DNA of 64,000 nt, taken from Lamellibrachia satsuma. Taxonomy: Eukaryota; Annelida; Polychaeta; Sabellida; Siboglinidae. The notes under the pieces were generated by a model, which did not search any database, had not been told where the DNA came from, and worked only from the letters and a program-made list of their open reading frames with translations. Position numbers and translations under genes: made by a program. Positions 36,831-59,906 of this stretch are shown in pieces (position 1 is the first letter of the stretch; each line of letters begins with the position of its first letter). The stretch lies in contig BSQZ01000034.1 in NCBI GenBank assembly GCA_033239005.1, forward strand, positions 832,001-896,000, read 5' to 3'.

Positions 36831-37365
36831 AAATATGTACGTGATAAAGGAAGGTCACAGAGTGCGAGGCCTGTCGCACCAAGTTGATAGACCTTCGGTG
36901 GACGCAATCCTTGTAATGTATGGGAGGTGTTCGCACAAATCTACCCTGGTGGAATTGCGGTGTTCAAAACGTTCAGAGAGGAAATGCATGGCTACGTTCA
37001 CATGCAGCAAATCAAACTTACCCATGATGATTCCCCCCACACGAGAGGCCACCCATATTATAAAATCTTTGCGCCATTGCAAACATTGTGGCGTTGTAAG
37101 AGGGGAACTACAATGTGCTTACGCGCGTGCGTGGGTGCGTGCGTGGGTGTATGCGAGCGTGCGTACATGCGTGCGTGCGTACTTGTGCCTATGTACGTAT
37201 AACATGTAAAACGTTGAATAACAACGAATTGTGCCGTCTGGTGTCTTTTTGTGGAACCTGGGCACCCCCTTTTTCATGGTCTGGATCGGACCATGTGTCT
37301 GAGCAAAATAACTATGTTTCTCACAGAATGGCGCATAAATGGAGCAAGATTTCGTGTTTATCCGA
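36830..37365. other. Intergenic with GCGT-rich stretch
   Basis: 37117-37200 is a degenerate (GCGTGCGTG)n tract. The remainder shows nothing recognisable. Confidence 0.5.
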
Positions 37366-37369
37366 TAGC

Positions 37370-37700
37370 CAGCAGTTCGCCCGTCTAGGATATCACACAC
37401 AAAAGGACATTAACTGTCTAGAGCAAGTCCAGAGAAGATCGGCCCGGTTCGTGTTCGAAGAAATACGTCGTGACAGCAGTGTTACGTCCATGCAGAACAT
37501 CGAGAAAACAGTGTAACATCCATGCTGCCGACCCTTGGCTGGGTGTTCCTGGCAGAACATCGAGACAACAGTGTAACATCCATGCTGCCGACCCTTGGCT
37601 GGGTGTCCCTGGCAGAACATCGAGTCAACAGTGTAACATCCATGCTGCCGAACCTTGGCTGGGGTTTCCTTGGCAGAACATCGAGCACATATGAAGGTTT
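37370..37700 (+). pseudogene. RT C-terminal remnant with internal triplication
   Basis: Frame: HTQKDINCLEQVQRRSARFV, then EIRRDSSVTSM. This is a very common motif near the C-terminus of animal non-LTR RTs (H..KDI..LE.VQRR.ARFV..D..R..SVT.ML..LGW..L..RR). It continues as SMLPTLGWVFLAEHRDNS, repeated three times. Catalytic RT motifs are absent. Confidence 0.65.
37496..37685. repeat. 60-bp tandem repeat, three copies
   Basis: Units starting about 37496, 37556 and 37616 (AACATCGAGACAACAGTGTA, ACATCCATGCTGCCGACCCT, TGGCTGGGTGTTCCTGGCAG). They expand RT-coding sequence in frame. Confidence 0.9.
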
Positions 37701-38187
37701 GCATATTCTTCAAAGCTACGCATGGACTATTGGCCATCCTCATAGAGTAATGCCAGAGCTGTTGGAAATGGTTTTATTCGAGCCCAACTTAGCAGCATGC
37801 AAGTCCATGCAAGTGAAGTCAGTAACTGTTTATTTGTTAAAATATACTCAAAATGTATTATTTAACTTAGCCTGCTGAAGAAAATCTTTGAGTCATTTAC
37901 AAAATTCAAGACAGGTATCTGGGTAATTTGTTTATATTTTATTGCTTACATGCACATCCGAATAACGTGATATTAGCCACCTGCGATAGCAGGGAAAATG
38001 ATGCATTACACTTGCCCATTACCACTAACAAGAACGTTCATTATTATTTTGTAAACTACATCTACTACATAAATGATTGTATTTGTGGATGTAAATAATT
38101 GATTGATTGACTACAATATATACGCGTTTTTTTCACGCATATATCAACATTTGAAAATGATTCCATTTCATGACTACCGACACACAT
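37701..38187. other. 3' flank of the CTHRC1-like gene
   Basis: AT-rich. It would include the 3' UTR of the minus-strand gene. An AATAAA on the minus strand lies at 37938-37943. Confidence 0.5.
37938..37943 (-). terminator. Candidate poly(A) signal of the CTHRC1-like gene
   Basis: AATAAA on the minus strand, 245 nt downstream of the stop codon at 38188. No other canonical signal is closer. Confidence 0.4.
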
Positions 38188-49281
<11,094 letters not shown>

Positions 49282-49347
49282 GTTGTGATCAGACTAGTTC
49301 GTTTGTGCAAAACCCGAGTCACGAGATACACCACCTAGGTGGCAGGC

Positions 49348-49355
49348 TATATTTA
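49348..49355 (-). promoter_or_regulatory. TATA-like element of the CTHRC1-like gene
   Basis: TAAATATA on the minus strand, 67 nt upstream of the start codon. It would place transcription start near 49320 and give a short 5' UTR without an intron. Confidence 0.45.
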
Positions 49356-49379
49356 GGCCGGCTGGTTAAATGATAGACA

Positions 49380-51080
49380 TGCACTGGACTCTAGCATATT
49401 GCACTAGATAGATAAGCACATTCGCTACAACTTGGGGTGCTGTGGGTGCTGTAACCTCGATGATCCAGGTTCCGTGATGTAGTGCCACAATGTGTCGCTC
49501 TTACGAGAGCCTGGTATAGAGGACTGGCTATTTTGGTACACATTGATGGGCATCGCACATGGAGGCAATTTAAAAGAGCTGCATGCAGTACAATACAATA
49601 CAATACAATACAATACTTGTTTACTTGAGCACATATATACAAGCATGTTATAAGGGCTTTGACGTCGCGCGCTTAATCACGTCATCGTCTGCTTGGCAAG
49701 ACGACCAGATGCCTCCATTTTTTCAGTGTATTTTGCTGGTTGCGTTTCTCTTATATTTTGCATTTTGTGCGGTTTGACACACACCGTCGAAATCCTGGTT
49801 GTGTCCTGTGTTGTTGTGGGGTGTACTAGTCGCTGTGTGAACGGCTATTGTCGTTTCATCGTATCGCCAAAGAGCAAAAACTATAAGATGTAAAACGACA
49901 ATGTTTGTGGACGACGTTTCAACTTTGTATCGATATATACGGTTAATACTACCAATGGATATATTCCATTCATGACTATTGACAGCTGTTATGCAAAATT
50001 AAAGCAGAATGAAAGCCGAAAAAGGAAATGTTTGTAATATCTGAACCCTGTAACAGTAGCTGGCCTGCAGAGCCGGCCTAGCCTTGCCCTAGGCCCACGC
50101 CCGCGACACTGGCTCTGCCTACCCTTGCCCTCGGCCCACGCCTGCAACACTGGCTCTGCCTAGCCTTGCCCTAGGCCCACGCCTGCGACACTGGATATGT
50201 TGCTGCCGCTGTCGTTGACCCTATTCATGGATAATACATGAACGTTGTTTTTGGCTAACACTATCGTTAAACCGTTTATTGTTATTAAACAACGTTTCAT
50301 ATTCATCATACAACTGTGCTAGAGAGTGATTTATAAGCTTTCACATACTCTCGGCTGAACATTTCTGGCTTGTTGATGCTGTACGTTTAATCGGGTCAGA
50401 GGCTGCATCGTTCTACCACCCGTTTTGAACAAAATACAGAACTGGTAACTTAGTGAAGCCGTCACTGTGCTCTGCTTTCTTATTGTAACATTCCCTCGCA
50501 CTGGAATCTAAAACATTGGCGTATTTATCCAAGTAGTCATTCATGTTTGCTCGAGCATAGCAAGGCATTTGTTAGAGAAAGTTCGGCTGGTTTGTGGCTT
50601 TTGCCAGCCATCGTGCTGCGCATGTGCGAATGTGGCGTCACATGTTGGTATACATGAAAGCTACTACACAATGTGGCATAGATAACATATATGTACTAAA
50701 GAGTCTAGAGTATTTGAAAATTATTATACTCATAGGTACTTAATTTTAATTTGTAATCCCAGGGTCGTAAATTGCGTTATCATTATTAAGGGCCAGGGAG
50801 ACTCCTATTAATGTCAAATTTGACCGCTATCATAGGAGCCTCCTCCTTATTTATTAATTTAAACAAGTTTTGTAGTTTTAAATAATGTTGTTCTGAGTGT
50901 CAATGTGGAGTGAATGTGAGGAAGTTTCATAATTTATTACGATTCAGTTTTTTTTATAATCAGACAAAAGGTTAATGTAGCCATCAATGCAACACCGTGA
51001 CATTTACCATGGCATTATGCTCATGCGAGCTAAATGTTCAAGCTATTAATATCTTCGTATAGGTGTTAGTTCTCTGAACA
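49380..51080. other. Intergenic with small repeats
   Basis: Contains (ACAAT)n at 49584-49617 and a 41-bp x 3 repeat at 50077-50196. No convincing exon; an ORF at 49693-49893 was considered and rejected. Confidence 0.4.
50077..50196. repeat. 41-bp GC-rich tandem repeat, three copies
   Basis: CCTAGCCTTGCCCTAGGCCC plus ACGCCTGCGACACTGGCTCTG at about 50077, 50118 and 50159. Confidence 0.88.
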
Positions 51081-51735
51081 GCCGCGGTGAAGTGCTGTGG
51101 TAGCCTTGTCGGGCGGCTAGCTGTGCAAACGAGTTATTGGCGTTCCGCAGGACGTAACTTTGATTATGAGCACCAGGTGTCGGTGGGGCTCGTACTCCGG
51201 CTGACAGGGAATCAGACACTCCTGACCGTAGACTGCGTTTTGATTGCCTTAAGGAACTTAGACAAACAGTCGATTAAGCGCTTTGTGAGTGACGGTGGCG
51301 TGCCCCAGGTAGACACGCCCGTCGCTCCAGCGTTTCTGAAGCGGCAGGGGTGCCAAGTCTACCGCTTTTTAATTGGCGGTAGAACTACGTACGGCTTTTT
51401 CTTCAATGTGCGCATTATCTACCGGTCTACCGCTTTCCAGCCAAAACCTACCACCAAGCCGCTTTTTCAAAGTTGAAAATTTTAATTTACTCATTTCGAA
51501 TCCAAATAAACCGACACACCACCACTTAGAAAATGCACCGGAAATGCATCAGAATTAAGTAAATATATCCCAAAAATTACAAATCCTTTCGTCAGGAGGG
51601 GAAGCCATTCCACGCTCCCTCGTGACCGCGATGCGAGGCCCGCGGCGTAGGACTTTCATCTACCGCCCTTGGTGACCACGTGACATTCTACCGCCCATGA
51701 TGACCACGTGACAGTCGTATCTATATAAGTAGTTT
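51081..51735. other. Region with recurring CTACCGC motifs
   Basis: CTACCGC or its complement recurs (51359, 51376, 51419, 51427, 51660, 51691), including TACCGCTTTTTAATTGGCGGTA at 51360, which can fold. Probably part of a non-autonomous element. The ORF at 51087-51476 has no recognisable domain. Confidence 0.35.
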
Positions 51736-51739
51736 GTGA

Positions 51740-53155
51740 CTCTGCGTGCCTGCCTGTTCCCACGTATCTCCGTCAGTTTCCCATGTATGGGGCTGACATG
51801 CTGTAGGCGTGCCCGGGGCCCGCGGTGGTGGTTCGCACGTTAAACAATATTTGAAATTCGGGGGTCGGGACATTACGTATGTGGACGTTTTACGTAGACT
51901 ACGTAACTCAGAACAATAGTTATGTGCAACTGTTACCAACACTACGCGTGTTTCAACCATTGTTACGTGTTAAACGTCCACCGAACGCTTCGTGAAACCG
52001 GCAGTTATTGCGAAGATGTTATTGTCACTGGCACTGCGCTACAAAAACTTGAAGGGTAGTGCATGGTTTGATGCGCTCTTGCCTTTTCTCCCGTGCAACG
52101 CCGGGTAACTGGGCTAGCATTATATATAGTAAGCTGTGGCAGGAATTTGAATCGCCATCAACATATGCGCGTTGCATGGGTTTAGAGTAAAGGTGTTAAA
52201 AAGGGCATAATGTGGTTTTGTGTATTGGTTATTATGTTCACGCACAGTTACTTGTTATGTAAAACTACAGTTGGTGTTGGTGCACCTACCGTATTACTAA
52301 CTGCTATTGGTTGCAGTTTCTAATGCAGCTATTTTTATCACTATTGCTGCCGCTGCCACAGCTGCTGCTGCTAAAACAACTACTATAACTAATGCTCCTT
52401 CTGCAACTAATACTATGATGTTGCTGCTACTACAACAATCAAATATACTGTTACTAAAGCTAATGTTACTATAACTACAGCTACTAATGTTGTTATAGCG
52501 ACTAAATCTACTAGTAATAAAGCAACTGCTACTGTAGCTACTGCTACTACAGCTACTGCTGTTACAATAACTGTATATACCGCAGCAACAGCGTAACAAT
52601 GCAAACACCAGCATGTTGGCCTACCCGATGACAATCACACTTTGAAGAACAAAACAATGTAACCAGAAACAATAACAGCTGTTATTTCTGTTTAAGGCGG
52701 CATAGTCTTGCATCCGACCCAGAACCCCTGAAAAGATTACCCTGAAAGTGTTACCTATCAAAATACCATTCCAATGAATGTTTATATTACAAGATGTTGC
52801 ACTGAAGTTGTGTTGTCCGTGCTATTCAGTATAAGTCGTAGAAATGATCATAATTATTAGTTCTTTCATACCATAGACAGTGTTTCAATATGTCACTGTT
52901 GTCCTTGGGATTAACACCGTTGTCTAAAGCTGCTGTTAAATATCTACATTATTTTGAAGAAATGGTTAACACTGTAGGTGCAAAACAAACATTACAATAC
53001 ATGACATTATAGATTGTTTGTCCGGATTTAATGGGTGCGCCATCTAGCGATTGAATGATTAGTTATAATGATGTGTCACCAGAGAATAACACCCCGTAGT
53101 GAGTATAACATGAATCAAGTGGGGAAGTACTTGTGCCTATATAATCACATTCAGC
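51740..53155 (-). repeat. Long dispersed repeat L, minus copy
   Basis: Reverse complement aligns in order with 24541-26275 over about 1.4 kb (see anchors there). Its trinucleotide core (52320-52570) is a degenerate ACT/GCT array where the other copy has CAG. The Ala/Val- and Ser/Cys-rich ORFs on the minus strand come from this core. Confidence 0.7.
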
Positions 53156-54600
53156 CTTGTAAAATATCATATACATAGTGTAAACACAACTACGTGTTCA
53201 CGTGGCTGTATCAAAGAGTTGATATGTGTCGCAATATAAGTTATTGCTTACAATTAAAAACAAACATAATTACATATGTAAAACCCTTTACATTCTGATG
53301 ACATTGGAAGTGTTTAAGCCAGTTCTCAAAACAACATTTCAGGAACATGTATCGTTGTGTAAGGTAAACACTTTTATAAGCAGGAATCTCGACGCAAAAT
53401 TTATATATTTATATTTGAGTAAAAGATCCCTCCTCGATTCCATTTGTCCGGTTGTTTCTTTTTAGACTCAAAATCGAATCTAAGTCCTAACTAGCATCGA
53501 CTACAACATGTAAGCTCGTTTGCACAATTTTATTATTTAATTTCAATAAAATCGTAGGACGAACTGCTACATTCTTTTTGAACGGACCCGGTAAAAATTT
53601 GGCGAAACATATGCAACGTGATCAGGGTGTATGCACTATAGCAAAACGCAAATGTTTACAAATTGTTAAATTACCAAATCTAGCGATCAAATTGAGTTTT
53701 GTCGATTACTTTTGTCGGTTATGATTTATAAAAACCGACTTTGTATATTAGTTAAACTTTTGTACACACTATAAATTTGATCATCAACGAACCCGATACG
53801 CGATGGGTTAAATGAGTTAAAGTTGGAATTCTGTAAGACACGATAATACTGCTTTGCTAACTGCGATGGGCTAAATCAGTTAAGGACTGATTTTAAGGAT
53901 ACGGCTATACTGCTTGGCTCAGGACCACCGCTTCACAGGGCAAACCGTCCAACTGAAGACACGCCAGATCATTTCGTTCGCTTTAATATTATAAGCATTA
54001 CATCAAATCGTGTTTATAATCGGTGTATGTATTGGCAGCCATCATAAGATAATACTTTGCTTTGCAGTTGTACCTCGGCGGACTGTGGTACGTATCACTG
54101 CTACGACGGTGAATTATTCCGTCATGAACACGTGTTCATGCGCGCCACACGTCTACAACAGCAGTGCACGATATCCCACGTCCGCATACTTACCTACCTT
54201 ATGTCGTCCACTTAACGCGATGACATGATGAATTTCTCATGACCCCTTTGGTTTTTTTTCGTATGTAACCTGTTGCGCCATTTCACGGTAGCATGGTAAA
54301 CTAATAGCTGACTAAGCTTGCCCCCCCCCCATATCCCTCTTGGCAAGATCCTACATACGACGCTGCAGGCATCAGACATTGAATTCTATCAAATTCGTTT
54401 CCTAGTAGCGAACGAAATGACGACGGTGTCCAAAAAGTATCTTCTATCGGAATAGCGAGAAGGAATACACACAAACATTGAGCAAGAATTGCCCATGAAA
54501 CTGTCCAACTAAACAACTGGCTACACATTCTGTTTTTCCTCCTTTAATAAATGGGCGAGGATAGTTCATGAATTGCTGCACCGTCTAAGCTGTTATCTCT
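53156..54600. other. Intergenic, nothing recognised
   Basis: AT-rich 1.4 kb. A C run lies at about 54321-54331. No coding motif in any frame that I could recognise. Confidence 0.4.
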
Positions 54601-54605
54601 TTCCA

Positions 54606-54835
54606 CTTATCCTTATCGGAAGCCTTCTCCCTCCACTTGTCCTTATCGGAAGCCTCCTCCCTCCCCTTGTCCTTATTGGAAGCCCTATCCTTCCACTTAT
54701 CCTTATAGGACGATTTTTCCCTCCACTTATCCTTATCGAAAGCCTACTCCCTCCACTTATCTTTATCGGAAGCCATTTCCCTCCACTTATCCTTATCGGA
54801 AGCCTTGTCCCTCCACTTATCCTCCTCCCGTGCCT
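54606..54835. repeat. 30-bp minisatellite, ~7.5 copies
   Basis: CTTATCCTTATCGGAAGCCT plus TCTCCCTCCA, starting every 30 bp from 54606. It gives 10-residue periodic peptides on both strands (LILIGSLLPP on plus) without coding support. Confidence 0.93.
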
Positions 54836-54849
54836 TTCCAACGTCGTGA

Positions 54850-55425
54850 AATGTGGTGAGCGGCGTCTGGGAGTTATTAGCCAGACCGAAGATCCAGGTG
54901 TCTTCGAACAGCATTCTGGTAGTTCTGTTGTGGCGAGCACTAATTTACGACCAGGGTATTACCTTAATTATCGTTGACCGCTAGGGGTAATGCGAACTTC
55001 CATTTTTCTCACGATTATCGATATGAATCTTTTCGTGGGGCTCATTGGGGCTACCTTTGAGAACACTAGCAACACTTGATTTGTTCTAGTTTTTTATAAA
55101 CATTTATAATAATTACGAATATTATTGTAATATAATTCTTACTGAACGTAATCAGCACAATTGCAATCCATTTAATCAAGTGTTTCACCGAAATAGTAAG
55201 TAATTTGTAATTAAGTAATCCATCTGTTGACGACTTTTCGCATTGTACATGCGAGAATGCCTAATTCTTTGATTTTGTTGCGTCACTGAGCTCGGATTTC
55301 CCGAGGATATTGGCGCCAAAGAAGTCAATTTATTATTATTATTATTAGGCTTCGTCAACAATTCATTATTACTTAATTAAGGATGTCCACGTTGCTGTTC
55401 ACAATATCAAGATATCAGAGAGCAA
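54850..55425. other. Intergenic, nothing recognised
   Basis: A short (TTA)n lies at about 55332-55347. Nothing else. Confidence 0.4.
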
Positions 55426-55429
55426 GAAC

Positions 55430-56600
55430 ATCGGGCGTTCAGAAGACAACGTTGGGGATAAGACGAGATAAGGCGACATGCACATTTCGAGAATAGCCTT
55501 TCATGCAACACTGTCTATCAGATAATGAATAAGGCCCTGACTCTTTATCCTTACAAAGTGTATGTCAAAAATGATCTCACAAAGACAAACACTGACTATG
55601 TGTGAGTTGTTTAATCAGAAGATAAGAACTTTGACCAGATGTAATTTTCTGGCGATGCCAACTCAACGACGTTGTGAACAGCCAAAAATGTTCATGGGTG
55701 GTTAATTCCGATATGTTGCCCCTGCACAGTGTGAAATGTTAAGCATGAGTTGTAATGAGCTCATATGGCACTGTCACAATAAATTTTATTTGGTATCAAA
55801 TCATCGTGCTAAGAACTTTCCTCACGTGGCGTGCTAGGTCCAGTTTATCGCTTTTAAATTGTGTTCTAAAGCATTATCATAACTCTGCATTGTTCGTGTC
55901 ATATGTACTGCTCTGAAAAAAACTCGTCTGAAATTGAAGTCAAGGCACTACCTTTGGCAGCCCAAGCTGGTATGTGGATTAGTTTGAATCATGGGGATTA
56001 ATTGTGGCAGCCAAAGTCAGTAAGGGAGGACCTATTTTCGCGGCCGAAACTGGTCCGCCTGATCGTTTTTTTTTTGTAGGGAAGCCTGGTATGGGGGACT
56101 AGTTTTATCCACGGGTGACCGGTTTTGGCAGCCAAAATCGGTCCGGGTGGATACAATTTGGCCACCAAAATCGGACCGGCGGACCAGTTTTGGCCGTCAA
56201 TATAGATATCCTGGCTGATTTTGGTGAGGACCAATTTTAGTGTGAGAGCAACATTTTACCCGATTGGTTCGATGACAATGATGAGATTGCAATGATGGCA
56301 AACAAGGTGAATTTTATGTAACCTACAAATGTTTCGTCACTCTCCGCTGTCGCAGGCTTCAATGCGCAAAGGTTTCAACAGAGTGGTGCCATTCATTATA
56401 CAGCTGCGGAGATGATAAATCTACTCTCAGAGACGTTCGGTGGCAAGGCGATGTTCCTTCAAGGCAGAACACATATGCTCTCGTCATTCCACTGACGTCA
56501 ACCCGTTGGCCTGCTTTATGTCGGGCAAGGCGGCGACGAACAACGTTGACAAGGACAACCCTCAAAACATTCGGCGCCTCAAGTGAGCTTTTGAAACGTT
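55430..56600 (+). pseudogene. Dead Tc1/mariner-type transposase
   Basis: Pieces of a DDE transposase in order over three frames. The pre-catalytic region is HFENSLSCNTVYQIMNKALT followed by LYPYKVYVKNDLTKTNTDY (55487-55602). A worn first-catalytic region follows near 55655-55740 (GDANSTTL, FRYVAPAQ). The second-Asp motif at 56370-56405 reads FQQSGAIHYTA, where active members have FQQDGA.HTA, so the catalytic Asp has become Ser. The third motif at 56491-56570 reads TDVNPLACFMSGKAATNNVD, against the usual PDL.PLDFFLWG. A degenerate ~36-bp repeat (55985-56230) interrupts the middle. No TIRs were located. Confidence 0.68.
55985..56230. repeat. Degenerate GGCAGCCAAAATCGGTCCG repeat
   Basis: Variants of GGCAGCCAAAATCGGTCCG occur about six times at 35-45 bp spacing. 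It sits within the transposase remnant and may be an expansion or insertion. Confidence 0.6.
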
Positions 56601-57150
56601 CGTGAGATAGTGAGTGTTTCGTGATGTCCTTGAAACAGTACTATTCTTGACTTTAAGTGGAATGGGGTAATTCTAAGTGGGGTGGCTACATATAAATATA
56701 TTGGGCATTATAGCACAGAGGATTTTTCTAATGATGCCGATATTAATAGACAACACGTAAGGTTATTTATGCAAGGTAACAATATATAGCGTAAATTGTA
56801 TATGTGCTCCTTAGATGTAACGCCCACACTGTTCCGTATATATTGTTCACCAATGTATTTCGTACATTTATTGCGGAAATACAAAAAGTCTACTATAAAT
56901 TGATTACATATTGTCTATCCTAATATTTTTATTGTTTATTGGTGAAGACGATTTCGGAAGTTTGCGCAGTTACCCTTCCTCTAAAGATATGCCCACTAGT
57001 GGAGGATTCCTCCGCAAACCGATCACGTTAACTACATATCCGGATTGATTGGTCCTTGCATGTGACGTCACACTAGGAATCCCTGACCTCGGCAGATCGG
57101 TCATTGGCCCATTTTGTTGGACATTGTCACAGTTTTATGATTTGGCTGGG
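56601..57150. other. Intergenic, nothing recognised
   Basis: No coding or repeat signal. Confidence 0.4.
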
Positions 57151-57590
57151 ATAATGCGGTAAGCCAATGGACAAGTCCGTTATGGTTCAGTGTGTGTATA
57201 TAATGCGGTACGCCAATGGACAAGCCCGTTATGGTTCAGTATGTGTATATAATGCAGTAAGCCAATGGACAAGCCCGTTATGGTTCAGTATGTGTATATA
57301 ATGCAGTAAGCCAATGGACAAGTCCGTTATGGTTCAGTGTGTGTATATAATGCGGTACGCCAATGGACAAGCCCGTTATGGTTCAGTATGTGTATATAAT
57401 GCAGTAAGCCAATGGACAAGCCCGTTATGGTTCAGTGTGTGTATATAATGCAGTAAGCCAATGGACAAGCCCGTTATGGTTCAGTATGTGTATATAATGC
57501 AATAAGCCAATGGACAAGCCCGTTATGGTTCAGTATGTGTATATAATACAGTAAGCCAATGGACAAGCCCCTTATGGTTCAGTGTGTGTA
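57151..57590. repeat. 49-bp minisatellite, nine copies
   Basis: ATAATGCGGTAAGCCAATGG, ACAAGCCCGTTATGGTTCAG, TGTGTGTAT every 49 bp from 57151. Variants (GCGGTACGCC/GCAGTAAGCC, AAGTCC/AAGCCC, TGTGTG/TATGTG) recur in a patterned order, suggesting multi-unit duplication. Confidence 0.95.
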
Positions 57591-57741
57591 CATTCGTACA
57601 ACCACAATAAATCAACAACAGGGCTATATGTAGCATATGTGCTGTTTAATAAAAAAATAAAGTATAGTAAATAATCACAAATCAAGTATGCTGACTATAA
57701 TTACAATCTATCAACGTCCGAAATTACTCATCACTATCAAA

Positions 57742-57895
57742 TCACAGTTTACATAATAACTCACAATCTCTTACAAACTTGCTGGCGTCACTTCTAGCAA
57801 AGACAGATCCAGCGCGTGTAGTGCCAACCCAGCCACAGCGAATGAAATAAGGCGTGCCCCGACGAGTACAGTCAGGCGTGCAGCATGGAGCGTCG
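57742..57895 (-). CDS. Candidate terminal exon, cysteine-rich
   Basis: Behind a good acceptor (CTTGTGATTCCTCCAG|C at 57896) the minus strand reads DAPCCTPDCTRRGTPYFIRC and continues to a stop at 57742, with CELLCKL at the end. Seven cysteines in 50 residues suggest a secreted peptide. No family recognised and no upstream exon found. The unspliced ORF starts at 57936. Confidence 0.3.
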
Positions 57896-57899
57896 CTGG

Positions 57900-58284
57900 A
57901 GGAATCACAAGGAGGCGTCAGCGCGGCTTTATGCAATCTTCGCCCAGTCCAAACAATGAATAGTTCTCAAAGAGGCAAGCGGTGTATTAATGTTCACCGA
58001 AGCATAATCGACGACGCTAGTGATGAAATAGCGGCGAAATAATCGTCTCTTGAATCAAGAATAATGCACTGCCAACTATTGTCCTTGCACGTCGAAACTC
58101 TGAACAAGAGACATGTGTATAGTCGCATTACCAGACTCAGTGAATGTATTATGTTCGATCGGATATTGCTTCACATGTCCATCTCTCGGAGACAAGTTAT
58201 CGATTCACATGGCGATTCACATGGCGATTCACATGGCGATTCACTTCGAGAACCTATTTCCTCTCCCTTTGATGTATCTTTGTC
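57900..58284. other. Intergenic with a 12-bp tandem repeat
   Basis: GATTCACATGGC occurs three times plus a partial copy at 58202-58243. No gene recognised. Confidence 0.45.
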
Positions 58285-58287
58285 TGA

Positions 58288-58397
58288 ATATTTCTTGACA
58301 GAGATATATTTGGAAGAACTGGTGTGCCATTTACCACGACACGACTTGACTTGCGCCACCTATTTTAGGTGTCCTGACAACTGTAGCTTCTTCTCGA
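58288..58397 (+). repeat. Inverted repeat arm flanking the galaxin-like gene (left)
   Basis: TTGACAGAGATATATTTGGAAGAACT..CCATTTACCACGACACGACT..GCGCCACCTATTTTAGGTGT..AGCTTCTTCTCG is found reverse-complemented at 60927-61040. In both, one frame stays open and gives nearly the same peptide (LTEIYLEELVCHLPRHDLTC..). Confidence 0.85.
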
Positions 58398-58399
58398 CG

Positions 58400-59565
58400 T
58401 GAATCTTCCAACGTCTCAGATGTCTGATTTATCTTAATTGTCTGACTAAAACATCCGGCGGCAGCTGTTTTGTACTTCTTCTGCCATCAATAACAGTTGT
58501 CGTCTCATAATAAATCAGATAATAATGTTAGTGCATACATAACTCACGTAGACCACGGGAAGGCTAGGTTTCCGATACAATTTTTAGTGCAGCTTATGCT
58601 TTGGGCCACTTTTCATATGTTATGGTATCACCAGTCCCCTGAATTTCACTATAAAAAATTGCAAGTTGATTTGTGAAAAGTTATGCCGCCGCCGCCGCCG
58701 CCGCCGCTAACCCATTGTATCGCTATGTTGCGCTTACCTAGACACCACAACCTGAGTGGGACGTACTTCACGCAAGATCCACAAATCTTCTCTTCTGTTA
58801 TTTGCTTTGTTGATCTGTAAATCAACATGACAAGATGCCGTTCGTGTGGCCGTCTAAGTGTTCTTCAACAGTTGGCTAACTACTCAACGTGTACGCGGTC
58901 AAGCATCAGTAGCTGGTACAACGAAACACTTGAGATTGTTATTTTAGTTCCGGACGATAAGTTACATTTGGATACCCGTCGCCGTACAGCTCACAACGCA
59001 AGAAAGCTTCATGTGAGTACGCATTGCTTGATATATGTTGCCGCAACGTCAAAACAATGAAGTTTGTCATAGCCACAAGCATTAATACACTGTCGGCAGA
59101 ATTTAAGTTAGGTTTCGCTGCGGATAAAATTGTATGAGATAGATGCAGTTTTTCTTATAGCTAATATGAACACCTACCGAAATACACGTATATTTGAATA
59201 ATTGCAACTTGTGATATCAGTGTTACATCTGCAATATATCAAGACCACAAAGGCATGAAGGTCCACATTGCAAACATGTACTTAGTGCTGCCATCAGGTA
59301 GCCACATTGGTAAAGCAGGTTATCTGAAAATTACTATAAAATCCGTAGTAATATATGTGGGGTTCAACGGTAAAACGACCAGGGTCCTGGCGAAGCTAGA
59401 ACTATTCAGGTCCAAGCCCAAGTATATATTCTCTCGACATATATATTTTATATAATGTAACACATACAGAACGCACCTTTTAGTTATTTGGTTTAGTTTT
59501 TCACTACATAATAATGCACTTTAGATAATTTTACATCTGTGATCTTCGTATATTTCTTGTCCAGG
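58400..59565. other. Upstream region of the galaxin-like gene
   Basis: Contains (GCC)8 at 58684-58708. An untranslated first exon is expected here because an acceptor precedes the start codon, but I cannot place it. Confidence 0.4.
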
Positions 59566-59689
59566 ATGGTGGTCTCCATCAGTAGGTCAACCGTCTGGCT
59601 CCTGCTGCTTGTGATGATGACGGGCAACGCCATGCTACTGCCGGGGCTAATGCCGCCTGACATCGCCGCCTATAATTTTAATTCTAAGA
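59566..59689 (+). CDS. Galaxin-like exon 1 (signal peptide)
   Basis: 41 codons plus one base, ending ..AAYNFNSK; donor GTAAGT. Confidence 0.8.
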
Positions 59690-59807
59690 GTAAGTTTACT
59701 TACAAAGCCTCCGTATAAAGCACAATCCACAATTTGGGTCAAACAATATAAAGGAAACTGCGAATTATGTTCACCTATGAATTTAATACTGGATGCAACA
59801 ACGGTGT

Positions 59808-59906
<99 letters not shown>

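Noticed and set aside
49693..49893. Possible THAP-type finger (CVVVGCTSR..)
   Set aside because: Only the first few positions fit; the downstream Trp/His and AVPTIF-type residues are absent and the frame stops.
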